Shown here in pieces: positions 57,273 through 64,000 of a stretch of 64,000 nt of DNA (positions are counted from its first letter, which is position 1; every line of letters begins with the position of its first letter). A program made the translations under genes and the position numbers. The DNA comes from Anaerostipes sp. (GTDB lineage Bacteria > Bacillota > Clostridia > Lachnospirales > Lachnospiraceae): NCBI GenBank assembly GCA_028704435.1, contig JAQWFL010000001.1, positions 62,001 to 126,000 on the forward strand, given 5' to 3'. The notes under the pieces were generated by a model. It made no database searches and had not been told where the DNA came from. It saw nothing but the letters and a program-made list of their open reading frames with translations.

Positions 57273-58055
57273 ATGGAATTAACAAGTTTAGCAAGCAGCA
57301 GTGAAGGAAACTCAATATTTGTAGGAACAAAGAACACGAAGGTATTAGTAGATTGTGGAATTAGTGCCAAGAGAATTGAGAATTCACTAAAGGAATTAGG
57401 AATGAAAGCATCACAGATGGATGCAATCTTAGTTACCCATGAACATTCAGACCACATTAAAGGTCTTGGTGTGATGGCAAGAAGATATGGAATTCCTATG
57501 TTTGCAACAAGCGGAACCATTGACGCAATGTTAAGTTCAGGGAAGATTGGGGAAGTATCGCATGATTTATTCTACGGTGTGGAGGCAGACCGTTCATTTA
57601 CCCTAGGGGATATGATAGTGAATCCAACGAGAATATCTCATGATGCAGCAGAACCTGTATGTTATTCTTTTGAAGCAGATGATGTAAAGGCGAGTATTGC
57701 CACGGATCTTGGAGACTATGATGATTATATTATAGAGAAACTAAAGGATTCTAACATCCTGTTTGTAGAAGCCAATCATGATGTGAATATGCTTCAAGTT
57801 GGGCGATATCCATATTATTTGAAGCAGAGAATATTAGGCAGCAAGGGTCATTTGTCCAATGACCGATGTGCATGTTTGCTGAATGATGTCATAAGTGACT
57901 GCACCAGCCATGTATATTTGGGGCATTTGAGCAAAGAGAACAATTATGCCCAATTAGCATATGAAACTGTAAAGACAGAATTAAAGATGCAGGATATTTC
58001 TTTAGAAGTTGCAAAAAGAGATCAAGTATCGACACTAACAAACGTTATATCGTAG
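57273..58055 (+). CDS. MBL-fold hydrolase, YycJ/WalJ-like
   Basis: 260-residue metallo-beta-lactamase-fold protein with the metal motif VTHEHSDHIKGL, downstream DLGDYDDY, EANHDVNML and YLGHLSKENN. Resembles the YycJ/WalJ exonuclease-like family, linked in Bacillus to cell-wall/DNA-replication coordination. I start at ATG 57273, giving MELTSLASSSEGNS as the homologues begin, with ACGAGG upstream; 57252 and 57270 are alternatives. Follows coaE by 77 bp. Confidence 0.85.
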   Translation: MELTSLASSSEGNSIFVGTKNTKVLVDCGISAKRIENSLKELGMKASQMDAILVTHEHSDHIKGLGVMARRYGIPMFATSGTIDAMLSSGKIGEVSHDLFYGVEADRSFTLGDMIVNPTRISHDAAEPVCYSFEADDVKASIATDLGDYDDYIIEKLKDSNILFVEANHDVNMLQVGRYPYYLKQRILGSKGHLSNDRCACLLNDVISDCTSHVYLGHLSKENNYAQLAYETVKTELKMQDISLEVAKRDQVSTLTNVIS

Positions 58056-58065
58056 GAGGATGAAC

Positions 58066-58338
58066 ATGGATAGAACAGTAATCACAGTTGTAGGAAAAGA
58101 CACAGTAGGAATCATCGCTAAAGTATGTACATACTTAGCAAGCAATAAAGTAAATATATTAGATATTACACAGACTATTACTGGAGGATTCTTCAACATG
58201 ATGATGGTTGTTGACACAACAGATTCATCAAAAGAATTTGATGTGTTAAGTGAAGAACTTAGCCAGATTGGTGATGAACTAGGAGTTACCATTAAAGCAC
58301 AAAACGAGAAAATTTTTGACGTAATGCACAGAATTTAA
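58066..58338 (+). CDS. ACT-domain protein (UPF0237 type)
   Basis: 90-residue single ACT domain: RTVITVVGKDTVGIIAKVC start and GGFFNMMMVVD. Such stand-alone ACT proteins likely bind an amino acid and regulate a partner. It is followed 12 bp later by the UPF0210 protein, a conserved gene pair. ATG 58066 is used because AGGAGG lies 7 bp upstream; the ATG at 58060 would leave no spacing. Confidence 0.9.
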   Translation: MDRTVITVVGKDTVGIIAKVCTYLASNKVNILDITQTITGGFFNMMMVVDTTDSSKEFDVLSEELSQIGDELGVTIKAQNEKIFDVMHRI

Positions 58339-58350
58339 CGGGGGTCTGGG

Positions 58351-59715
58351 ATGATTAATATTAATGAAGTAATTGAAACAAATAAGATGATTCATGAGAT
58401 GAATCTAGACGTTCGTACTATTACTATTGGAATTAGTTTACTTGATTGTGTTGGATCAACACTTGATGAAGTTAAGGACAATGTATATAACAAGATTACA
58501 ACAGTAGCAAAAGATTTGGTAAAGACAGGAAAAGATATTGAAAAGGAATTTGGAATTCCTATTGTAAATAAACGTATTTCTATTACACCAATTTCTTTAG
58601 TTGGTGGGAATGTCTGCAAGACGCCAGAAGACTTTGTAGAGCTTGCAAAGGTCCTTGATAAGGCAGCAAAGGAAGTTGGAGTAAACTTTTTAGGTGGATA
58701 TTCTGCACTTGTAAGCAAGGGAATGACAAAGGCAGATGAATTATTGATTCGTTCTATTCCACAGGCGATGGCAACAACTGATTTTGTATGTTCTTCTATA
58801 AATGTTGGTTCAACAAAGACAGGAATCAACATGGATGCAGTCAAATTAATCGGAGAGATGATTAAGGAAACAGCAGAATTAACGAAAGATAATGATTGTC
58901 TTGGATGTGGTAAGTTTGTTGTATTTTGTAATGCACCAGATGATAATCCATTTATGGCAGGTGCATTCCATGGAGTGACAGAAGCAGATTCTGTTATTAA
59001 CGTTGGTGTCAGTGGCCCAGGAGTTGTAAAGCGTGCCATAGAGACAGCACGTGGAGAGAATTTTGAAGTTCTTTGTGAGACAATTAAGAAGACAGCATTT
59101 AAGATTACCCGTGTTGGACAATTAGTTGCAAAGGAAGCTTCTAAGAGATTAGGAATTCCATTTGGAATTATTGACTTATCTTTGGCACCAACCCCAGCAG
59201 TTGGAGATAGTGTTGGAGAGATTTTAGAAGAAATCGGATTAGAATATACAGGAGCACCTGGAACAACCGCAGCTCTTGCAATGTTAAATGACCAAGTAAA
59301 GAAGGGTGGAGTTATGGCTTCTTCTTATGTTGGTGGATTAAGCGGAGCGTTTATTCCAGTCAGTGAAGATCAACGTATGATTGATGCAGTAGAGGCAGGA
59401 GCTTTAACAATTGAGAAGCTAGAAGCGATGACATGTGTATGTTCTGTTGGTCTTGATATGATTGCAATCCCTGGAAAGACAAAGGCAACAACAATTTCTG
59501 GAATTATTGCTGATGAGATGGCATTAGGTATGATTAACCAAAAGACAACAGCAGTTCGTATTATTCCAGCAATTGGTAAAGATGTAGGAGATAAAGTTGA
59601 ATTTGGTGGACTATTAGGATACGCTCCTATTATGCCAGTCAATGAATTTTCATGTGATGCATTTATCAACCGTGGTGGAAGAATTCCAGCACCAATTCAT
59701 AGTTTTAAAAATTAA
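58351..59715 (+). CDS. UPF0210 / PFL-family (DUF711) protein
   Basis: 454 residues matching the DUF711/UPF0210 family, an alpha-beta fold distantly similar to pyruvate formate-lyase-like barrels but with no established reaction. Conserved stretches include [41 protein letters not shown] and [18 protein letters not shown]. Always near the ACT-domain gene, which suggests regulation by an amino acid. No glycyl-radical motif is present. Confidence 0.9.
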   Translation: MININEVIETNKMIHEMNLDVRTITIGISLLDCVGSTLDEVKDNVYNKITTVAKDLVKTGKDIEKEFGIPIVNKRISITPISLVGGNVCKTPEDFVELAKVLDKAAKEVGVNFLGGYSALVSKGMTKADELLIRSIPQAMATTDFVCSSINVGSTKTGINMDAVKLIGEMIKETAELTKDNDCLGCGKFVVFCNAPDDNPFMAGAFHGVTEADSVINVGVSGPGVVKRAIETARGENFEVLCETIKKTAFKITRVGQLVAKEASKRLGIPFGIIDLSLAPTPAVGDSVGEILEEIGLEYTGAPGTTAALAMLNDQVKKGGVMASSYVGGLSGAFIPVSEDQRMIDAVEAGALTIEKLEAMTCVCSVGLDMIAIPGKTKATTISGIIADEMALGMINQKTTAVRIIPAIGKDVGDKVEFGGLLGYAPIMPVNEFSCDAFINRGGRIPAPIHSFKN

Positions 59716-59730
59716 TAGAGGTGAATATTT

Positions 59731-61179
59731 TTGGGTAGATTAGACAATTTACAGCCAAAGAAAGTATTTGAATATTTTGAAAGCTTATGCAATATCCCTC
59801 ATGGCTCTTACAATTGTAAGGCTGTGAGTGATTATTGTGTTCAGTTTGCAAAGGATAGAGGATTAGAGTGGATTCAAGATGACGCATACAATGTGATAAT
59901 CAAGAAGTCCGCTTCTTCTAATTATAAGGGAAATTCTACCTTGATTCTTCAAGGTCATTTGGATATGGTTTGTCAAAAGACAACAGAATCAACCATTGAT
60001 TTTGAGAAAGATCCATTAGATTTACAGATAGATGGAGATTTTCTTTTTGCCAAGGGAACTAGCTTAGGTGGTGATGATGGGATTGCAGTGGCATATGCTC
60101 TCGCAGTTTTAGATGATGATACATTAAAGCATCCAAATTTAGAAGTTGTATTTACAACGGAAGAAGAAGTTGGAATGTTAGGAGCCAGTGCATTGGATAC
60201 ATCTTCTCTAAAGGCAAAGTATTTACTAAATATTGACTCAGAAGAAGAAGGCATTTTGATTGCCAGTTGTGCAGGAGGAAATGTAACAAAGGCTGTAATT
60301 CCAGTACAGTATCAAAGTGAAAATGGAGATTTGCATGAGTTGACCATTCAAGGATTGTTAGGTGGACATTCTGGAACAGAGATAGATAAAAATCATGCCA
60401 ATTCTCACAAACTACTAGGTGAAGTACTGTCTGTATTGAATCGGAAGAATGCAAAGATTGTATCAATTGGTGGAAATGAAGATCAAAAGGATAATGCAAT
60501 TCCTTCTTACAGCTATGTCTCATTTTTAGCAGATGATGTTGCTATTTTCAAAGAAGAAGTAGGCCATTTAAAGGAAAAGTGGGAAACAGCTTATGATGAA
60601 TCTGAAGATGGAATTTGCGTCTCAATTGAAAGTAAGGTGCAGGGTATCAATACTAAGGTGTTGACCAAAGAAAGTGCAGAAAGTGTAGAAAGATTTCTTA
60701 AGAATTCAATCAACGGAGTTCAGACCATGAGTACTGATATCGAAGGTTTGGTGGAAAGTTCCTTAAATCTGGGAATTATTCATATGAATGATACTGAATT
60801 TACTGCAACCTTTGGAGTTCGAAGCAGTGTGGCATCTTTGATGGACACTATGTTTGAAACAGAGCAAAAAGTTATAGAATCCTGTGGTGGAACCATAGAA
60901 AGATTAAGTGAATATCCAGGATGGGAATATAGGAAAGATTCTCTTTTAAGGGAACAGTTTGTCAAAGCCTACAAGGAATTGTTTGGACAAGATATGAAAG
61001 TAGAAGCAATTCATGCCGGTTTAGAATGTGGTATTTTAGGAGCAAAGATTCCAGATTTAGATATGGTTGCATTTGGACCGGATATTTTTGATATTCATAC
61101 AGTAAAAGAACGATTATCCATTTCTTCAACGAAGCGAGTGTGGGAATTGTTATTAAAAATTATTGAAGAATTCCCCTAA
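59731..61179 (+). CDS. pepD: aminoacyl-histidine dipeptidase (PepD, M20C)
   Basis: 482-residue zinc exopeptidase cleaving Xaa-His and other dipeptides in the cytosol. Metal-site segments are LQGHLDMVCQ, LGGDDGIAVAY with the bridging Asp, TTEEEVGMLGA (catalytic Glu and ligand) and LNIDSEEEG. A dimerisation domain sits in the middle. Initiates at TTG 59731 with GAGGTGA upstream, 15 bp after the UPF0210 stop, so probably in the same operon. Length normal. Confidence 0.92.
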   Translation: MGRLDNLQPKKVFEYFESLCNIPHGSYNCKAVSDYCVQFAKDRGLEWIQDDAYNVIIKKSASSNYKGNSTLILQGHLDMVCQKTTESTIDFEKDPLDLQIDGDFLFAKGTSLGGDDGIAVAYALAVLDDDTLKHPNLEVVFTTEEEVGMLGASALDTSSLKAKYLLNIDSEEEGILIASCAGGNVTKAVIPVQYQSENGDLHELTIQGLLGGHSGTEIDKNHANSHKLLGEVLSVLNRKNAKIVSIGGNEDQKDNAIPSYSYVSFLADDVAIFKEEVGHLKEKWETAYDESEDGICVSIESKVQGINTKVLTKESAESVERFLKNSINGVQTMSTDIEGLVESSLNLGIIHMNDTEFTATFGVRSSVASLMDTMFETEQKVIESCGGTIERLSEYPGWEYRKDSLLREQFVKAYKELFGQDMKVEAIHAGLECGILGAKIPDLDMVAFGPDIFDIHTVKERLSISSTKRVWELLLKIIEEFP

Positions 61180-61191
61180 AACGTGTATCCT
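61163..61191 (+). promoter_or_regulatory. possible tyrS promoter
   Basis: TTGAAG (61163-61168), 17-bp spacer, TATCCT (61186-61191), overlapping the end of pepD. Confidence 0.45.
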
Positions 61192-61229
61192 AGAATAAGA
61201 AAATGAAAAAGATAAAAGGAGTCAGATAG

Positions 61230-62459
61230 ATGAGTGAAAACGTATATGATATTCTACAAGAACGTGGATTTATCGCACAAACAACACATGAAGAATTAAG
61301 AGATTTATTAGGAAAAGAAAAAGTAACATTTTATATTGGATTTGATGCAACTGCAGACAGTTTAACTGCAGGTCATTTTCTTACAGTTATGGCCATGATG
61401 CATATGCAGCGTGCAGGACATCGACCAATCGCACTTTTAGGTGGCGGAACTACTATGGTTGGAGATCCATCTGGAAAGTCTGATATGAGAAATATGCTTA
61501 CAGAAGAAGTCATTGACCATAATGCGGCAAGATTCAAAGAACAATTATCAAGATTTATTTCTTTTGATGATGATAAAGCAATCCTTGCAAATAACAAAGA
61601 TTGGTTACTTGATCTTAACTATGTGGAATTCTTACGTGAAGTGGGAGTACATTTCTCGGTAAATAATATGCTTCGTGCAGAGTGCTACAAGCAGCGTATG
61701 GAAAAAGGATTAACATTCTTTGAATTTAACTACATGTTAATGCAGGCATATGATTTCTTAGAGTTAAACCGTCGTTACGGATGTACTCTTGAAATGGGTG
61801 GAAATGATCAATGGTCTAATATCCTAGCAGGTGCAGACTTAATTCGTAGAAAAGAACAAGAAAGTGCATTTGGGCTTACACTTACATTGCTTACAAGAAG
61901 CGATGGAGTGAAGATGGGTAAAACAATGGCAGGAGCTGTATGGCTTGATCCAGAAAAGACATCACCATATGAATTCTATCAATACTGGAGAAACATAGAA
62001 GATGTAAAAGTGGAAGAGTGTCTTGGATTGTTGACGTTCTTACCAATGGATGAAGTTCGTAGATTAGGTGCTTTAGAAGGATCTGAAATCAATAAAGCCA
62101 AAGAAGTATTGGCTTATGAAATCACAAAGATTGTTCATGGAGAAGAAGAAGCCAAGAAAGCTGATGTAGCTGCTAAGGCAATGTTTGTAAGTGGTGGAGC
62201 CAATGAAGATGCACCAACTCACGAATATCCAGCAAGTGAATTAGAAGAAGGAAAAGATATCCTTACATTATTGGTAGATTCTAAGCTTTGTACCACCCGT
62301 TCTGATGCAAGAAGAATGGTAGAACAAGGTGGAGTTTCTGTCAACGGGGAAAAGGTTACTAATATTAAAGCTATATTTTCTAGTACAGACTTTGATGATA
62401 AAGATAGACTTCTGTTAAAGAAGGGAAAAAAGAAATTCTGTCAAGTAAAAAGCTTATAA
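61230..62459 (+). CDS. tyrS: tyrosyl-tRNA synthetase
   Basis: 409-residue class I synthetase charging tRNA-Tyr. The HIGH-like site is [10 protein letters not shown], the KMSKS-like site GVKMGKT, and the C-terminal S4 RNA-binding domain contains [19 protein letters not shown]. Only 50 bp separate it from pepD, with no T-box leader, which is notable because many Firmicutes tyrS genes have one. AAAAGGAG ribosome site. Confidence 0.96.
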   Translation: MSENVYDILQERGFIAQTTHEELRDLLGKEKVTFYIGFDATADSLTAGHFLTVMAMMHMQRAGHRPIALLGGGTTMVGDPSGKSDMRNMLTEEVIDHNAARFKEQLSRFISFDDDKAILANNKDWLLDLNYVEFLREVGVHFSVNNMLRAECYKQRMEKGLTFFEFNYMLMQAYDFLELNRRYGCTLEMGGNDQWSNILAGADLIRRKEQESAFGLTLTLLTRSDGVKMGKTMAGAVWLDPEKTSPYEFYQYWRNIEDVKVEECLGLLTFLPMDEVRRLGALEGSEINKAKEVLAYEITKIVHGEEEAKKADVAAKAMFVSGGANEDAPTHEYPASELEEGKDILTLLVDSKLCTTRSDARRMVEQGGVSVNGEKVTNIKAIFSSTDFDDKDRLLLKKGKKKFCQVKSL

Positions 62460-62475
62460 AAAATAAAAATGAATG

Positions 62476-62506
62476 CCAACCCATATAAAGGGTTGGTAAT
62501 TTTTTT
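62476..62506 (+). terminator. terminator of tyrS
   Basis: CCAACCC (62476-62482) pairs with GGGTTGG (62490-62496), then a T-run. Confidence 0.9.
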
Positions 62507-62572
62507 ACTATTTTGTAGTCAAATGTGATAAATTATGTATAAAGGAAAGAATTCTAAAAAGGGTGAGGATAT

Positions 62573-63289
62573 ATGATTTGGAAAATAGCAATATGTGATG
62601 ATGAGAAGATATATAATGATAAAATTTATCAGCTATGCCAGAATCGATTATACAAAGAAGGCATAGATGGGGATATTGTTCAGTTTCAAAGTGGTAAAGA
62701 ATTTCTAGCATCAGATATAAAATTTCATATGTTGTTTCTCGATGTAGAAATGGAAGACATGGATGGCTTTGACGTTGGAAAGCAGTTAATAAAAGAAGGA
62801 TGCAAAACAAGTATCATTTATATTACAAGTCATGATGAATGGGTGCAGCGAGCCTTTGAGGTAAAGGCATATCGTTATATTTACAAGACCCAGATGGATA
62901 TGATTCCAGAGGTGATGATGGATGTGATTCACGATTTATCTGAGAATATTGGATTAGTGATTAAAGTTAGAGAAGCGGACAATCATAGAATGGTTTTGTA
63001 TCTATCTGAGATATATGCAATGGAATCAATTGGAGATGAAACAGTAATTATTTTAGAAAATGGCAATGTTTTGACCCGGGAAACAGTAAAAGATTTGGTG
63101 AGCCGCTTAAATGAAAACTTTATAGTTTGTAGTCGAGGGAAAGCGATAAATTTAGAATATGTAAAAAGAATTGACAGAGGATGTATTTTGTTACAAAATG
63201 AAACACAATATCGTATTTCAAGGAGAAAAGAAAAAGAAGTCAGAGAGAGATTTGATGATTTTATAAAAAAACACCTACGATATCAATAG
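62573..63289 (+). CDS. LytTR-type response regulator (AgrA-like)
   Basis: 238 residues. N-terminal receiver with acidic pocket Asp9/Asp10 and phospho-acceptor Asp57 (LFLDVEMEDMDGFD). C-terminal LytTR DNA-binding domain (about 130-235) with YAMESIGDETVIIL and FIVCSRGKAINLEYVKRID. Similar proteins control peptide-signalled functions such as agr quorum sensing and bacteriocins. The partner histidine kinase starts 12 bp downstream. No AgrB/AgrD is seen before the window ends. Confidence 0.93.
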   Translation: MIWKIAICDDEKIYNDKIYQLCQNRLYKEGIDGDIVQFQSGKEFLASDIKFHMLFLDVEMEDMDGFDVGKQLIKEGCKTSIIYITSHDEWVQRAFEVKAYRYIYKTQMDMIPEVMMDVIHDLSENIGLVIKVREADNHRMVLYLSEIYAMESIGDETVIILENGNVLTRETVKDLVSRLNENFIVCSRGKAINLEYVKRIDRGCILLQNETQYRISRRKEKEVRERFDDFIKKHLRYQ

Positions 63290-63301
63290 AAAGGTAAAAA
63301 T

Positions 63302-64000
63302 ATGTGGGAAGCGGGAAAAGAGATAGGGTATTGGATACAAATTTATCTTGTTGAGGTTTTAAAATTGTATTTGTTGACAAGATTTGTTTTTGGAGGAGAA
63401 ACAAAGTGTAAAAATAATAAAATCATTTGTACAATACATATAATTGCATTTGTAGAAATAGTTATTTGTGTCTATAACGGATTTGCTCAAAATATAGAAA
63501 ATAGAATTCAAAGTATTATTTTTATTATATACATATCGGTTCTGTTTTGTAATATTTTATATGGATTTTTATCCTATTTATTTATAACAGTTTTAGATTT
63601 TGCCATCGGGTTGTTCTATATTGGAGTATTTGAAATAAAATATCAAACGGCATATGAAAGTTATATTTTTTCATTATTTGTTGGAATAACAAGCTTGGTG
63701 TTGTTATCAATAATCGCTTTAATAAGGAAAAAGAAAATAAAACAAAATGTGTCTTATTACGAAAAAACAGATTATATTATAGGAAACATTTTATTATTTG
63801 GAATTTTGTCATGTGGAGTCCCCTTAATGGGTGCAATTTTCCGTACGACCAATGTTCATCGACGTGGACAGGCACTTATTGGAATCGTCATAGTTTTTTT
63901 AGTGATTTATATATGGATTCAGAGATACACAAAAGTTAAAACCAAGAAACAAGAGTATGAGAATAAGCTGGCAGTTCAGGAAAAATATTTAGAACAACAA
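63302..64000 (+). CDS. sensor histidine kinase, AgrC-like (3' end missing)
   Basis: The frame runs from ATG 63302 to the end of the window without a stop (233 codons). The visible part is six or so hydrophobic helices with few charged loops, ending in a cytosolic coiled-coil start (KTKKQEYENKLAVQEKYLEQQ) that normally leads to the dimerisation and GHKL ATPase domains. This is the N-terminal sensor of an AgrC-type kinase, probably for a peptide pheromone, partnered with the LytTR regulator just before it. AAAGG upstream. Confidence 0.8.
   Translation, partial: MWEAGKEIGYWIQIYLVEVLKLYLLTRFVFGGETKCKNNKIICTIHIIAFVEIVICVYNGFAQNIENRIQSIIFIIYISVLFCNILYGFLSYLFITVLDFAIGLFYIGVFEIKYQTAYESYIFSLFVGITSLVLLSIIALIRKKKIKQNVSYYEKTDYIIGNILLFGILSCGVPLMGAIFRTTNVHRRGQALIGIVIVFLVIYIWIQRYTKVKTKKQEYENKLAVQEKYLEQQ

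Noticed and set aside
61180-61229. T-box upstream of tyrS.
   Set aside because: Only 50 bp separate pepD and tyrS and no GGTGGNACCGCG element is present.

Overview
The window is one continuous stretch of an AT-rich Clostridia chromosome, most likely a lactate-using, butyrate- or propionate-forming Lachnospiraceae. The supporting features are strong Gram-positive ribosome sites, Rho-independent terminators, a T-box, a CIRCE element, a preQ1 riboswitch, Firmicutes-type 6S RNA, and an LDH-EtfAB-acyl-CoA dehydrogenase-lactate racemase cluster. A more GC-rich mobile island interrupts it at about 7.4-21.86 kb.

1-7.4 kb: end of an ABC exporter, a lon protease gene under a perfect CIRCE operator, and a T-box-controlled tryptophan ABC transporter (trpXYZ).

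7.4-14.3 kb: a type IC-like restriction-modification operon (small HTH regulator, hsdM, hsdS, an extra hsdS half, hsdR). hsdS carries two mutable repeats. One is a 4x12-bp TAEL-type repeat that sets the spacing between recognition domains. The other is a 66-bp ACAG tract that decides whether a third target-recognition domain is fused in frame.

14.3-21.86 kb: a satellite-like replicon with a CI-like repressor divergent from an excisionase-like gene (paired operator-like repeats), a primase-polymerase/D5 helicase, a symmetric 12-copy iteron field that looks like its origin, two small genes, a lone HK97-type major capsid gene, a TnpW-like gene and a large serine recombinase. Two related ~95-bp blocks resemble phage packaging (cos-like) sites. 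No terminase, portal, protease or tail genes are present, so it could only move as particles with a helper phage.

21.9-33.6 kb: a DUF2007-like gene and ccdA-like gene; a preQ1-riboswitch queuosine operon (queD broken by TGA, queE, folE, queC); an iron alcohol dehydrogenase; and gltB-gltD behind a long structured leader.

33.7-43.4 kb: lactate operon (permease, FAD lactate dehydrogenase, EtfB, EtfA, acyl-CoA dehydrogenase, LarA racemase) with an LldR-like operator upstream and a GntR/FadR regulator at its end, followed by a split chromate transporter.

43.4-64 kb: DUF5662 gene, 6S RNA, PerM-type permease, the paired DUF4130/radical-SAM putative DNA repair genes (minus strand), mgtE with an unusual leader, enoyl-CoA hydratase plus a two-subunit CoA-transferase, tRNA-Leu(CAA), an isolated holin-like gene, Rrf2 regulator, polA-coaE-walJ-like-ACT-UPF0210 genes, pepD, tyrS, and a LytTR response regulator with the start of its histidine kinase running off the window.
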